A DNA stretch of 64,000 nucleotides from Spirochaetales bacterium (GCA_016929065.1 JAFGJO010000034.1:1-64000); one strand, 5' to 3'. Counted from the stretch's first letter, positions 44,781 through 54,376 are shown. The notes: a model not told the origin generated them from the letters alone. Program-made: numbers and translations.

Positions 44781-45959
44781 TTGAAAATATTTACCAGTAT
44801 TAAAAATCTTGTTTATTATATCCGCAAGGAAAAAATAACAAAACTGTTTTTGGCTGTTTTTTTTACTGTGCTTATCGGCGCAGGTCTTGTCTTTGTATCC
44901 GAGAAGTTGTCAAACAGTACTGCTTTTTCAAATTTTGCGGATGCAGTGTGGTGGGCAGTTGTTACGGTGACCAGTGTCGGCTATGGGGATATCTATCCGC
45001 ATATGCCGGTGGGAAGAATCATCGCCGGTATCCTGATGTTTTTTGGTATAACGCTTATTTCCATTTTATCCGGTACCGTGGCAAGTATTATTGTTGACAG
45101 AAAATTGCGGGAGGGAAGAGGTTTGGAAGATATTAAATTTAAACGGCATACGCTGATTTGCGGATGGAACCAGAATGCAGAAAAAATCCTGCAGGAGTTC
45201 AATTCCATTCCATCCATGAAAGATGCGGGCATTGTCCTCATTAATGAAATTAATCCTGAAGATTTTCAGTTATTGAAAACGAAATACCCGGCATTAGACC
45301 TGCACTTTGTCCGGGGTGACTTTGTCAATGAAAATGTATTGAAAAAGGCGGGAAGTGAATTCGCCAAAAATGCGATTTTGCTTGCAGATGCCACAAGACG
45401 CCCGGAATTGGGAAGCCCCGATGAACGGACGATTCTTGCAGCACTTGCCCTGAATGCGTTGAATAACACGATAACGATCAGCGCAGAGATCATTAATGCA
45501 ACAAATGAACAGCATTTGCGGCGGGCAAATGTGGACAATATCCTTGTTTACGGCGAGTTTAATGCGTACCTGTTTTCAACCAGCGCACGGGAAGAAGGCA
45601 TTCCGCTCCTGGTGAAGGAAATACTTTCCAACAAGAACCGGAATTCGATTCATCAGCTGGAAATTCCGGCCCAGTTTGTAGGGAAAAAATTCCAGGACCT
45701 CCATGAATATTTCATGAAAAGCCAGAAGGGGATTCTGATTGGTTTTATATCTCAGGAAAAGAAAATGACCCTTGATGATATTCTGTCGGAAGATTCTTCG
45801 GCAATCGATGATTTTATCAAAAGAAAATTTCATGAAGCTGAAATAGATATTGTCGGTGAAGAAAAAGCAGAAATCGATGTGAAAATAAATCCGGGACTCG
45901 ACTATGTCATCGGTGAAAATGACAGTGCGTTTATTATCGGCACGGGAACAGGCGGGTGA
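44781..45959 (+). CDS. Two-helix potassium channel with RCK domain (MthK-like)
   Basis: A 392-residue inner-membrane channel. The first helix (residues about 20-42) and second helix (about 83-105) frame the selectivity filter TVTSVGYGD. A cytoplasmic RCK/TrkA-N domain follows, starting HTLICGWNQNAEKI, which resembles the MthK GWSES loop rather than the NAD-binding GxGxxG. A C-terminal RCK-C part ends with VIGENDSAFIIG. RCK domains of this type gate on calcium or nucleotides. The TTG start lies ten bases after AGGAG. The next gene, a cyclic-nucleotide-binding protein, overlaps or abuts the stop. Confidence 0.92.
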   Translation: MKIFTSIKNLVYYIRKEKITKLFLAVFFTVLIGAGLVFVSEKLSNSTAFSNFADAVWWAVVTVTSVGYGDIYPHMPVGRIIAGILMFFGITLISILSGTVASIIVDRKLREGRGLEDIKFKRHTLICGWNQNAEKILQEFNSIPSMKDAGIVLINEINPEDFQLLKTKYPALDLHFVRGDFVNENVLKKAGSEFAKNAILLADATRRPELGSPDERTILAALALNALNNTITISAEIINATNEQHLRRANVDNILVYGEFNAYLFSTSAREEGIPLLVKEILSNKNRNSIHQLEIPAQFVGKKFQDLHEYFMKSQKGILIGFISQEKKMTLDDILSEDSSAIDDFIKRKFHEAEIDIVGEEKAEIDVKINPGLDYVIGENDSAFIIGTGTGG

Positions 45960-45961
45960 AT

Positions 45962-46483
45962 ATGTCAGGAAAAAACGGATCGACAATAAAAAACCTCAAG
46001 AAGATCAATTTACTGGCACGTTTGAATGAATCAGAGCTCGAAAAACTCTCCACCATCTGCAAACATGTCAGCATCAACAGCGGGAATGTCATCATGCATG
46101 AAGGAGAGGTTGGTGATTCAATGTTTCTTTTTGTAGACGGTGTTGTTGATGTCACCAAAAATCTGACGCTGAAAGTAGGGAAAAAGGGGTTCAGCAAGGT
46201 TGAAAAATCCATGGTGAAACTGAATTCACAGCATGTATCATTTTTTGGTGATATGGCCATGTTTGAAAATGATGTACGCAGTGCAACATTAACCGCAGCA
46301 ACAGACTGTACCCTTTATGAAATAAAAAGGGATGAATTTGAGACCCTTTGCGGACAATATCCTGAACTGGGATACAAAATAATACGGGAGATCGCAGTTA
46401 TTCTTTGTGAACGGGTTCGCAAGGGAAATCAGGATGTGTTAAAGTTGACAACTGCATTGAGTATTGCACTTTCAAAAGGTTGA
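45962..46483 (+). CDS. Cyclic-nucleotide-binding domain protein
   Basis: A 173-residue single cNMP-binding (CAP-like) domain: INLLARLNESELEKL, NVIMHEGEVGDSMFLFVDG and FFGDMAMFENDVRSATLTAA, the last matching the phosphate-binding cassette. There is no DNA-binding domain. It may start at this ATG or at a GTG two codons before, which overlaps the channel stop codon. Fusions of this domain to potassium channels are known; here it is a separate gene right behind one, so it may act as a regulatory subunit in trans. Confidence 0.85.
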   Translation: MSGKNGSTIKNLKKINLLARLNESELEKLSTICKHVSINSGNVIMHEGEVGDSMFLFVDGVVDVTKNLTLKVGKKGFSKVEKSMVKLNSQHVSFFGDMAMFENDVRSATLTAATDCTLYEIKRDEFETLCGQYPELGYKIIREIAVILCERVRKGNQDVLKLTTALSIALSKG

Positions 46484-46486
46484 AAT

Positions 46487-47065
46487 ATGAAAAAAATTGT
46501 CTTGTTATTATGTGCGGGTTGTGCGGTCATTTCCGGGTATGCCCAGACCGGGATTCCCGAAGTAACGCCAAAACCAGATATTGTCGAACCGGTAAATACC
46601 GGTGTGGAGAGTATTACAGCTTTCCGTTCGTATCAAATTGGTATGGGAATTGACCAGGCGAAAGAGCTTCTGGCAAAAGATCCGCTTTTCAATCATAAGG
46701 ATCCTGATGTTTATTTTCTCCCGGCAAAGGAACAGACATTGATTGAGTCCGAAGGCAAGGGATATGTAAAAAGGATATTTCTTCAATTCGTCGACAAGCA
46801 GCTATTTTCCGTCATTATTGATATGAATGAAAACAAAGTTGATTATTACAGTTTGTTTACTACTTTTCAGGGAAAATACGGAACGTTCGACAAGTTTACA
46901 CCAGACTTCGTGTATTGGGAAAAAAAGAATATCAGACTGACGCTTGAAAAACCGCTTACTGTAAAATATCTGGATTTGCAGAAATTCAATGAAAAAAAGC
47001 AGGAAAAGCGTGCCGATATTGTTGATGAAGATGCATCTTTGAAAGAATTTCTGGATCAATTTTGA
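46487..47065 (+). CDS. Secreted protein of unknown function
   Basis: A 192-residue protein with a signal peptide (MKKIVLLLCAGCAVISGYAQ, cleavage after YAQ or so). The mature part has YQIGMGIDQAKELLAKDP and later VKRIFLQFVDKQLFSVIID and YWEKKNIRLTLE, a pattern of alternating strands and a Lys-rich tail. I do not recognise a family. It starts three bases after the cyclic-nucleotide-binding gene, so it is probably the third member of the channel operon. Confidence 0.75.
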   Translation: MKKIVLLLCAGCAVISGYAQTGIPEVTPKPDIVEPVNTGVESITAFRSYQIGMGIDQAKELLAKDPLFNHKDPDVYFLPAKEQTLIESEGKGYVKRIFLQFVDKQLFSVIIDMNENKVDYYSLFTTFQGKYGTFDKFTPDFVYWEKKNIRLTLEKPLTVKYLDLQKFNEKKQEKRADIVDEDASLKEFLDQF

Positions 47066-47148
47066 TATTCGCCTGCTGACAGGGTGTGACTGTATTATAA
47101 ATAATACATATTAAACTTTATTATACTTTTTTGAAGATTTGTTTCTGC

Positions 47149-47176
47149 TTGACACGATTGAAAACTCTCATAAAAT
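47149..47176 (+). promoter_or_regulatory. Promoter of the RlmI-like gene
   Basis: Perfect TTGACA, 16 bp, TAAAAT, about 35 bp before the start codon. Confidence 0.65.
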
Positions 47177-47210
47177 ATATTGATCAATTTTAAATTAAAG
47201 AAAGCATAAA

Positions 47211-48374
47211 ATGATTACAGTCAAAAAAGAAAAAGAAATACCTGTTAAAAAATACCGTCACCCGTGGATTTATCAGAATTCAATTCAGGAAATTGCAGAC
47301 TCCGTGGCACACGGGGATATTGTCGCGGTCACAGGACAAGACGGGGAAATTCTTGGTTACGGATTTTATTCTGTAAACAGTAAAATAGCATGCAGGATGA
47401 TTTCTTTCGGCAGTACACAGCCGGAGGCAGACTGGGTGGAAAACCGGCTTGTTGCTGCGAAGGCATTCAGGGAAACACTCTCTATTGGGGGAGACGCATT
47501 CAGGCTGATCAATGCAGAAGGAGATTTTTTTCCGGGCCTGGTCATTGATGTCTACAATACTGTTATTGTCATACGGCCCCTGATTTTTGGTACAGAAAAA
47601 CTGCTGCCGGATATCACTGCGGTTTTGCAATCAATGTATCCGGAAAAGCATATATTTCTGAAACGTGATGAAAAAGCAGCCCGCATAGAGAATTTACAGC
47701 ACAAAACGGGATTTCTCAAAGGTGAAGCTGATACCATTGTGACAATACATGAAAACGAGATTTCCTATCTGGTTGATATTTTAAACGGTCAAAAAACAGG
47801 TTTTTATCTTGACCAGCGAAATAACAGGCTGCTGTTTGCAGATTATGTTGCTGCCCGGAACGTCTGCAACATGTTTTCCTATTCCGGTGGATTTTCCCTG
47901 AGTGCATTGAAAGGCGGTGCATCATTCGTGACATCGGTTGATGCGTCAGCATCAGCGCTTGAACTGGGCAGACAAAGTCTGTCCTTGAATCACGATCTGG
48001 ATCATGCAAAATGTGAATGGATCAAATCAGACGCTTTTCAGTATCTTGAACACTGCGGACAGTTTGACGTGATCCTTCTTGATCCCCCCCCGTTTGCACG
48101 TTCAAAAAAAGACCAGGCAAATGCAATCAAGGGGTATCGCCAGCTGAATTTGCTTGCATTAAAGAAAATAAATCCCGGTGGTTATTTATTCACTTTTTCA
48201 TGTTCACAGGCAGTGACACGGGATATCTTCATGGAAATCATGACCGATGCCGGAAAGGCGTCAGGAAGAAATATCAGGATCTGCAGGGAGCTCGCTGCAC
48301 CCGAGGATCATCCTTTTTCCCCGTTTCACAAGGAGGGGGAATACCTGAAAGGGCTGGTGGTATATGTGGAATAA
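47211..48374 (+). CDS. RlmI/RlmK-like 23S rRNA m5C methyltransferase
   Basis: Class I SAM methyltransferase of 387 residues. The N-terminal PUA-like domain begins KKEKEIPVKKYRHPWIYQNS. The SAM-binding fold follows: FYLDQRNNR, VCNMFSYSGGFSLSALKGGA, VDASASALELG and LLDPPPFARSKKD (DPPPF motif), then FTFSCS with the catalytic Cys. The E. coli relative RlmI modifies C1962 of 23S rRNA; the exact site here is inferred. It overlaps the DUF192 gene by 11 bp. Confidence 0.92.
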   Translation: MITVKKEKEIPVKKYRHPWIYQNSIQEIADSVAHGDIVAVTGQDGEILGYGFYSVNSKIACRMISFGSTQPEADWVENRLVAAKAFRETLSIGGDAFRLINAEGDFFPGLVIDVYNTVIVIRPLIFGTEKLLPDITAVLQSMYPEKHIFLKRDEKAARIENLQHKTGFLKGEADTIVTIHENEISYLVDILNGQKTGFYLDQRNNRLLFADYVAARNVCNMFSYSGGFSLSALKGGASFVTSVDASASALELGRQSLSLNHDLDHAKCEWIKSDAFQYLEHCGQFDVILLDPPPFARSKKDQANAIKGYRQLNLLALKKINPGGYLFTFSCSQAVTRDIFMEIMTDAGKASGRNIRICRELAAPEDHPFSPFHKEGEYLKGLVVYVE

Positions 48375-48816
48375 AATTCAAACGGTTCTGTTTATTATGA
48401 TTCTTTTATCCGCTGCAGGGTGTCTTGGCAGCAAAGGCCAGGACACATTAAAAACAGTCCGGATGACCATAAATGGCATTGAATTCACAGTGGAAATTGC
48501 CAAAACAGAAAATGAAAAAACAACTGGATTGATGTTTCGGGAACATCTGGATCAAACTGCGGGGATGATTTTTGTTTATGAAAAAGATAAAAAAATGTCG
48601 TTTTATATGAAAAACACTCTCATTCCATTATCTATTGCATTTCTGAATGCAGAGGGAAAAATCATGCAGATAGAGGATATGGAGCCTCTGAACCTTGAAA
48701 CAGTGAATTCACGGGGTGCAGTTCGGTACGCTCTTGAGGTAAATAAGGGTACGTTCGAAAAATACGGTATTACAGAAGGAGACAGGGTTATTTTTCCGGA
48801 AGGGTTTCCGTATTAG
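48364..48816 (+). CDS. DUF192 lipoprotein
   Basis: A 150-residue protein with a lipoprotein signal ending LSAAGC. The mature part has the DUF192 signature: TEKEKTTGLMF-like region (ENEKTTGLMFREHLD), GMIFVYEKDKKMSFYMKNT and PLSIAFLNAEGKI. Function of the family is unknown; it is often extracytoplasmic. It overlaps the methyltransferase gene. Confidence 0.9.
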   Translation: MWNKIQTVLFIMILLSAAGCLGSKGQDTLKTVRMTINGIEFTVEIAKTENEKTTGLMFREHLDQTAGMIFVYEKDKKMSFYMKNTLIPLSIAFLNAEGKIMQIEDMEPLNLETVNSRGAVRYALEVNKGTFEKYGITEGDRVIFPEGFPY

Positions 48817-48821
48817 TACAA

Positions 48822-49676
48822 TTATTCGGCAATATCCAGGACAAGATTCTTGATTGGTCCGTCAATTGAAATTTCAATCAGGCCATAACTGTTTTTTACC
48901 TTTGTCGAGATAAATGTGCCGTCTTCGTTTTTCATAAAATCACCCTGTGGGTATTCTAACATGCAGAATGGATTTTTCAAATTTACGCGGACAAATGATT
49001 TCACGGGCACGGTCAATAAAAGCTGGCTGCTTGCCGAATAAATAATGGCATTTATTTTTTTCTTCTGTGATCCAAAGTTTATCCTGTGCACACCATTTGT
49101 TGCATGCAATTCCAGATTTTCGAGCTCCAACCCGTTAAAATCAAGGGCAATATCTGCTTCGATGATGCTGATGTCAAAGCGGCAGGGGATGCTGCCGGCA
49201 AGAGACAGCGACCAGCTGTTTTGTATGCGGAAATGCGGGGAAAGATACGGTTTTGATTTGTTCATTTTTATAATGGACGACAGCCCCAGTTCCTGAATGT
49301 CAATAATCGGTTCAGGCATGGGACCGTACTGATCATAAACAAGCAGATTTTTGGCTGTTTTTGAACGGGCGAGGGTAAAATTGCCAAACGAGAACTCGAT
49401 TTCAAAGCGGATTTCCTGAATGCTTTTCGGCAGGGGGATATCAATTGACTTTTCCTTTAACTCATATCGGTTCAGATAATACCTGCGTGAAAAAGAATCT
49501 CGCAGAAACATAATTCCTGCCAGAATGAGGACAATCGGCCACAGTTTTACCGCAAAAGAAAAAACTGATGTTACACTGTTCGGGATGAAATTGAGCTGGA
49601 ATACAATCAGAACCACACCAATCAGTATAAATGTGAAGGAGAGGAGAAAAATCAGTTTTCTGGTTACGGAATTCAT
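48822..49676 (-). CDS. LiaF-like membrane protein with toastrack-type domain
   Basis: A 284-residue protein with two N-terminal transmembrane helices (LIFLLSFTFILIGVVLIVF and FAVKLWPIVLILAGIMFL), the layout of the LiaF/LiaI transmembrane domain, and a C-terminal all-beta region. Such proteins sense or relay envelope stress in Gram-positives. The ATG of MNSVTRKLIF is preferred; no strong ribosome binding site is visible for it or for the upstream start. It converges on the DUF192 gene with five bases between stops. Confidence 0.65.
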   Translation of the reverse strand: MNSVTRKLIFLLSFTFILIGVVLIVFQLNFIPNSVTSVFSFAVKLWPIVLILAGIMFLRDSFSRRYYLNRYELKEKSIDIPLPKSIQEIRFEIEFSFGNFTLARSKTAKNLLVYDQYGPMPEPIIDIQELGLSSIIKMNKSKPYLSPHFRIQNSWSLSLAGSIPCRFDISIIEADIALDFNGLELENLELHATNGVHRINFGSQKKKINAIIYSASSQLLLTVPVKSFVRVNLKNPFCMLEYPQGDFMKNEDGTFISTKVKNSYGLIEISIDGPIKNLVLDIAE

Positions 49677-49820
49677 GGAAAATACTGTAAAACTTTGAAG
49701 TTTATATGTCAATCCAGCGTATTGCGAAATAATTCCGAATAATCTGGACAATGACAAATGATTATTGTTACACTAAAAAGAGACAAAATACATGTCTGAA
49801 ATATGATTTGGAGGTATTAC

Positions 49821-50159
49821 ATGGGGGAATTAGTATCACGGAATGAAATGTCAAAACAGCTGATGAACGGGGTCGGCGGGGTCGGAGCCGGTATTGGCCT
49901 TTTGATAATTAACGGGCTGTCAGGAACTGTCATCCCCTGGATTGCAGCTGGTGTGCTTGGTGTTATTGGCATTGGCATGCTGCTTTCAAAATCACAAAAG
50001 AAAGCAGGTGTTGTGCTTCTCGGAGCTGGTGCGGTGGCGGGAATTGCAATTGTTGCCAATTTATTCAATCCGCTGTTCTGGCTTGCAGGATTGGGGCTTA
50101 TGGGACTGGGTGTATATTCAATTATAAAATTTTTTATCAATCTGAAAAAGCGGTCATAA
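49821..50159 (+). CDS. Small glycine-rich membrane protein
   Basis: A 112-residue protein with four hydrophobic Gly-rich segments: GVGGVGAGIGLLIINGL, VIPWIAAGVLGVIGIGMLL, AGVVLLGAGAVAGIAIVA and PLFWLAGLGLMGLGVYSII. No known family can be assigned. The ATG of MGELVSRNEM follows GGAGG and is preferred over an earlier ATG. Confidence 0.75.
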   Translation: MGELVSRNEMSKQLMNGVGGVGAGIGLLIINGLSGTVIPWIAAGVLGVIGIGMLLSKSQKKAGVVLLGAGAVAGIAIVANLFNPLFWLAGLGLMGLGVYSIIKFFINLKKRS

Positions 50160-50306
50160 GCATCTTTTCCTGCGATTTTTATTGGCACAGCAGTTCCAGA
50201 GCTGAATGAAACAGTGCATTGTTTTGGAACTGCTTCTGTTTTTTTTCGGTTTTTATTGAGTTATTGGCAGGGTCATGGATGTATACGAAAGGAATCGGGA
50301 AAGCGA

Positions 50307-51620
50307 ATGGCAGAACGCAGATACTGGCTGGAGACATACGGTTGCCAGATGAACAAGGCGGAGTCAGAGGCCCTGGAGCTGGATCTTATGCAGCATGGAT
50401 GGCAGCCGGCACAGGAGCCATCACAGGCGCAGCTGGTTCTGTTGAATACCTGTTCGGTCAGAAAAACAGCAGAAGACAGAATATGGGGGCGGATCGGGAA
50501 CTTCAAGCATGAAAAACAGAATCGCCCGTTTCTCCTGGGACTGGTCGGCTGTATGAGTCAGCGGCTTCAGAATGAAATACAAAAGGAAGTCCCGGAAGTT
50601 GATATTGTTGTCGGCACCTTTCAGAAAAAAAACTTTATTGAGATCGTTGAGCACGCACTTGCAGAAAAAAGAGGGATCGTCGCCGCACGGGAAACCCCTT
50701 ATGAATTTTCAAAAAGTCACTCCAGCGGCGGTTTCAAGGCATATGTCCCGATCATGCACGGCTGTAATAATTACTGTTCATACTGTATTGTCCCCTATGT
50801 CCGCGGACCGGAAGTTTCACGCCCGCCGGAAGATATTTATAACGAAATTGAATCACTGGTAAAAAACGGCGTAAAAGAGATCACTCTCCTTGGACAGAAT
50901 GTCAATTCATATAATTATGCCGGTAAACAGGGGCGGGTTTTTTTTATGGATTTATTGAAAACCATCGCAGCCGATTATTGCGGAAATGCCTGGGTCCGGT
51001 TTATGACCTCTCATCCAAAAGACATGACCAGACAGCTGATCGACATTATCGCAGAACACCACCAGCTGTGCCGTCATATACACCTTCCGCTGCAGCATGC
51101 TTCGAACAGAATTCTGGAAAAAATGAACAGGAAGTATACGTTTGAACAGTACCGGGAACTTGTTTTGTACATGAAAAATACTGTCAGAGAAGTGACCGTA
51201 ACAACCGATATTTTAATTGGATTCCCGGGGGAAACCGGCGAAGATTTTCAACGCACACTCGATGCCATGAGGGAACTGCGGTTCGATGATGCATTCATGT
51301 ATTATTACAATCCCCGTGAGGGAACTGCGGCATTTGATTATCCTGATACGCTTTCCGGGGAAGAAAAAAAGAAACGTCTTGCAGAGGTGATTGCGTTGCA
51401 GCGGGAGATCAAACAGGAGAAACTGCAGAGGAAAATAGGATCTGGAGCAATTTCTCTGGTTGAAGAAGTTTCCCGGCGTGACGATACCCGGTTGCTTGCA
51501 CGGACAGAACATAATGATATGGTCGTATTTCCCGGAGCTGCTGCGCTCATCGGGACTTTTCAAAAACTCCATATTACTGAATTGAAGGGAGCGACGCTTG
51601 TTGCAGAAATCAAAAATTAA
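50307..51620 (+). CDS. miaB: tRNA-2-methylthio-N6-dimethylallyladenosine synthase
   Basis: Radical SAM enzyme that adds methylthio to i6A37. The 437-residue protein has the N-terminal cluster cysteines (ETYGCQMNKAES, LLNTCSVR, GLVGCMSQ), the radical SAM triad CNNYCSYC, QNVNSY and a C-terminal TRAM domain. ATG of MAERRYWLE chosen because GGGAAAG lies just before it. miaA is not in the window. Confidence 0.95.
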   Translation: MAERRYWLETYGCQMNKAESEALELDLMQHGWQPAQEPSQAQLVLLNTCSVRKTAEDRIWGRIGNFKHEKQNRPFLLGLVGCMSQRLQNEIQKEVPEVDIVVGTFQKKNFIEIVEHALAEKRGIVAARETPYEFSKSHSSGGFKAYVPIMHGCNNYCSYCIVPYVRGPEVSRPPEDIYNEIESLVKNGVKEITLLGQNVNSYNYAGKQGRVFFMDLLKTIAADYCGNAWVRFMTSHPKDMTRQLIDIIAEHHQLCRHIHLPLQHASNRILEKMNRKYTFEQYRELVLYMKNTVREVTVTTDILIGFPGETGEDFQRTLDAMRELRFDDAFMYYYNPREGTAAFDYPDTLSGEEKKKRLAEVIALQREIKQEKLQRKIGSGAISLVEEVSRRDDTRLLARTEHNDMVVFPGAAALIGTFQKLHITELKGATLVAEIKN

Positions 51621-51636
51621 AAGGAGGTTATCACCC

Positions 51637-51924
51637 ATGCCCTGGAAATATCTTGGTATAATTATTTGTCTGGTTATTTTGATCATTTTTATCGGATTCA
51701 ATCTTGAGAACAAGGCAACCGTATCATTTGTTTTTGCCTCAATGACAGATATTCCGGTTTATTTTCTGATTCTTTTTTCATTCGCTGTTGGTGCAATGGT
51801 GACTATTCCTGTTTCCATCATCAGCCGCCAGAGGAAAAAAAATAAAAAAGCAAAGGAAGTTGAGGACAAGAAAAACAAAAAAGAAGAAAAACAGCTGAAA
51901 AAATCAAAAAAAAATGAGGAATAA
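51637..51924 (+). CDS. LapA-domain (DUF1049) membrane protein
   Basis: A 95-residue protein with two membrane helices (YLGIIICLVILIIFIGF and PVYFLILFSFAVGAMVTI) and a basic Lys-rich coiled tail, the LapA layout. In E. coli LapA works with LapB on LPS control, but no lapB is adjacent. AAGGAGG is a strong site for this ATG. It overlaps none of miaB with this start. Confidence 0.85.
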   Translation: MPWKYLGIIICLVILIIFIGFNLENKATVSFVFASMTDIPVYFLILFSFAVGAMVTIPVSIISRQRKKNKKAKEVEDKKNKKEEKQLKKSKKNEE

Positions 51925-51926
51925 CT

Positions 51927-53063
51927 GTGCGAAAAAAAGCAGATGTTGTAATCTTATTGGTTTTTTTTGTGTTGCTGCCCTCCGCGGTATTTGCTGACAA
52001 GGTGCCGATCACTATTGAATCAGGGGAATTGCTGGAAAAACAGAATAAATATGACCAGGCTCAGGTTGTCTATGAAGAATGGCTGAAAACAGGTGCAGAA
52101 AATCCCCGTTTCTTTGAAATACTCAAAAAATGCGGTTCTCTTGAAAAAAATGCTTTTCACGTCATTGAACTGTATTCACATTATCTTCCGGCAGTAAAAG
52201 ACCGTGAAAAGCAGAAGGAACTTCTGGTTCATATCGGTGTTCATTATGCAATGCTCGGTGATTATTCTGCAGCGCAAAACTCGTTTGTCAAGGCATTTAC
52301 CCCGCTTGAAAAACCGCAAAAAGACCTGTTTATCCTTGCACCAGCGCAGCTTGCCTTGCTTTCCGGCGACCCCGACAAGGCGCTATTATGGCTACAACAG
52401 GTATACCCCGTTCTGTATTATGAGACGGACAAGGCTGAAGCGCTGTATCTGCTGGTGGAAGTTGCGGTGATGAAAAATAACACAGAGTATGCCGAGGAAG
52501 TACTGGGCAATATTGCGAAAGGGTCACCGTCCTCACCTGCATATGCGCGGGCGCTGTACAGAATTATTGTCTATTTTAACAGCAAGAAAGATACCGGGAA
52601 AAGTACTGTATACAGGAATCAACTCAAAGAAAAGTTTCCTTCGTCCCCGGAATATCTTGCATTGACGGATAATATCAACGATCCAAAGATAATGGTGATG
52701 ACGCTTCCGCATGAATTTATCGCATTCCAGTCGGAACAGGAAATTATCGCAGAAACCGGTAAATCATCCGGCAAAGAAAAAGATTCAAAGGCAGTGCCGG
52801 TTTTAGAAACACAAACAGATAAAAAAGAGATCACAAACGGATACAGCATTCAGATCGGCAGCTATACCATGCAGGAGAATGCACAATTTATTCTTCGGGA
52901 TGCGGTGAAACTTGGATTTTCCGGTGATATCATTGAAACACAGATACGGGGAAAAACCTATTACCGGGTGTTTATCGGAAGAAACTTGTCAGAAAAGGAA
53001 GCCCAGCAGACGCTCGCGAAGCTGAATGACAAGGGCTTTTCCGGGTTTTTGTACAGTAATTGA
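51927..53063 (+). CDS. Secreted TPR protein with C-terminal SPOR domain
   Basis: A 378-residue protein with a signal peptide (cleaved near VFA), TPR-like helical repeats to about residue 250, a Lys/Ser-rich linker, and a SPOR domain at the end (YSIQIGSYTMQENAQFIL to GFSGFLYSN). SPOR domains bind denuded septal peptidoglycan, so a role in envelope or division is likely. GTG start with GAGGA upstream, two bases after the LapA-like gene. Confidence 0.87.
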   Translation: MRKKADVVILLVFFVLLPSAVFADKVPITIESGELLEKQNKYDQAQVVYEEWLKTGAENPRFFEILKKCGSLEKNAFHVIELYSHYLPAVKDREKQKELLVHIGVHYAMLGDYSAAQNSFVKAFTPLEKPQKDLFILAPAQLALLSGDPDKALLWLQQVYPVLYYETDKAEALYLLVEVAVMKNNTEYAEEVLGNIAKGSPSSPAYARALYRIIVYFNSKKDTGKSTVYRNQLKEKFPSSPEYLALTDNINDPKIMVMTLPHEFIAFQSEQEIIAETGKSSGKEKDSKAVPVLETQTDKKEITNGYSIQIGSYTMQENAQFILRDAVKLGFSGDIIETQIRGKTYYRVFIGRNLSEKEAQQTLAKLNDKGFSGFLYSN

Positions 53064-53106
53064 ATCAGCGGCATCTTGGGTGTTTTTCCGCGGTTCAAAA
53101 CGCAGA

Positions 53107-53150
53107 AGTTTTACTGCTGTCCCGGAAGCCTTTCGGGAAGCATTAAAACT
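53107..53150. terminator. Hairpin between convergent genes
   Basis: AGTTTTA pairs with TAAAACT, and inside it TCCCG pairs with CGGGA. It lies between the SPOR and apgM stop codons and could serve both strands; no strong T run is present. Confidence 0.5.
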
Positions 53151-53176
53151 CCTGCTGATTGAATTGTAACCGGTAA

Positions 53177-54376
53177 TCAGGCGCCGAACTTCATGATCTT
53201 GTCTGCATATCCCAGCGCGATCTGAATGATCGCAGTGGTTTTTACTATACCCCATGAACCTTTTGCACATTCACGTTCACCAAAGGACTCTGCAGCATCC
53301 GGACGAAGATTTAATGTCTTTATAAGAAATGGAATCGGATGAGAGGAATGTGATTTCATCACGGCGGGTGTCGAGTGGTCACCGGTAACAACAAGAACAT
53401 CCGGCTTCAGGGCAAGAATATCCGGAAGTATTTTATCGACCTTCTCTATTTCCGCAACTTTGGCGTCAAAATCGCCGTCCTCACCTTTTGAATCGGTGTA
53501 TTTGTGATGAATAAAAAAGTAGGTATATTTTTCCCAGTTACCCTTCAAGGCCGTTATCTGTTCGCTGAGATTTGCACATCCGTCGATGATGTCCATCCCC
53601 ACGATACGGCTGACGCCCTTGTAATCCGGATACACTGCAATCGCCGCAGCATTCAGTTTGAACTGGTCCTTCATGGATGGAATATGGGGAAGTTCCGCAA
53701 ATCCGCGCATTAAAACGGCATTCGCCGGATGTTGATCTTTCAATAATTCACACGCCTGTTTGATAAATTCTTTTGCGATCTCCGCTGTTTTTTTGCCTTT
53801 TTCCGATGTGGGAACGGGATCGAGCGGTTTGACATTCGTTTTTTGGGAGTCGGTATCTGCAACATGATCAGAAAGACCCTGCCCGCGAAATATGACGCAT
53901 GCACGGTAATCCTTTACCGGCTGGACAAAAACTTCAACTCCGGGAATATTTACTTTCGAAATAATTTCGCACAGTTTTGCACAGGTTTCTGTCGGGATTC
54001 TTCCCGCACGGCGATCGGTAATATTGCCATTGCTGTCCTGTGTCGCAAAATTGAGCCGTACTGCCACATCCCCGGCTTTCATGGGAAAACCAATTCCCAT
54101 GGCGGCAACAACACCTCTGCCTATGGGATAGGAGAGCGGGTTATAGCCGAATAAAGCCAAATGTCCCGGTGCAGAACCGGGAGTAATACCGAAATCTATG
54201 GGAAGATGCATGCCGGTTTCAGATTCCCGGGCAATTTTGTCAAGGTTCGGTGTATTTGCTGTTTCAAGTTCTGTTTTGCCGTCCGTGTCTTTCGGCAGTC
54301 CGCCGACTCCGTCAAGTACCAGCAGTACTATCTTTTTTTCGTTTTCTGTGATAAGAGTCTGGAGCATGTGATCCAC
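53177..54376 (-). CDS. apgM: 2,3-bisphosphoglycerate-independent phosphoglycerate mutase, archaeal type
   Basis: Interconverts 3- and 2-phosphoglycerate in glycolysis. The 399-residue protein matches the aPGAM family: IVLLVLDGVGGLP, ANTPNLDKIA, ITPGSAPGHLALFGY with the Ser nucleophile, HHKYTDSKGEDGDF and VTGDHSTPAVMKSHSSHPIP. Start is GTG six bases after AAGGAGG. With PPDK it suggests glycolysis with pyrophosphate-linked steps. It is monocistronic on the minus strand. Confidence 0.95.
   Translation of the reverse strand: MDHMLQTLITENEKKIVLLVLDGVGGLPKDTDGKTELETANTPNLDKIARESETGMHLPIDFGITPGSAPGHLALFGYNPLSYPIGRGVVAAMGIGFPMKAGDVAVRLNFATQDSNGNITDRRAGRIPTETCAKLCEIISKVNIPGVEVFVQPVKDYRACVIFRGQGLSDHVADTDSQKTNVKPLDPVPTSEKGKKTAEIAKEFIKQACELLKDQHPANAVLMRGFAELPHIPSMKDQFKLNAAAIAVYPDYKGVSRIVGMDIIDGCANLSEQITALKGNWEKYTYFFIHHKYTDSKGEDGDFDAKVAEIEKVDKILPDILALKPDVLVVTGDHSTPAVMKSHSSHPIPFLIKTLNLRPDAAESFGERECAKGSWGIVKTTAIIQIALGYADKIMKFGA

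Noticed and set aside
50180-50196. TTGGCACAGCAGTTCC as a second sigma-54 promoter before miaB
   Set aside because: The -12 GC is replaced by CC, which breaks the essential dinucleotide.
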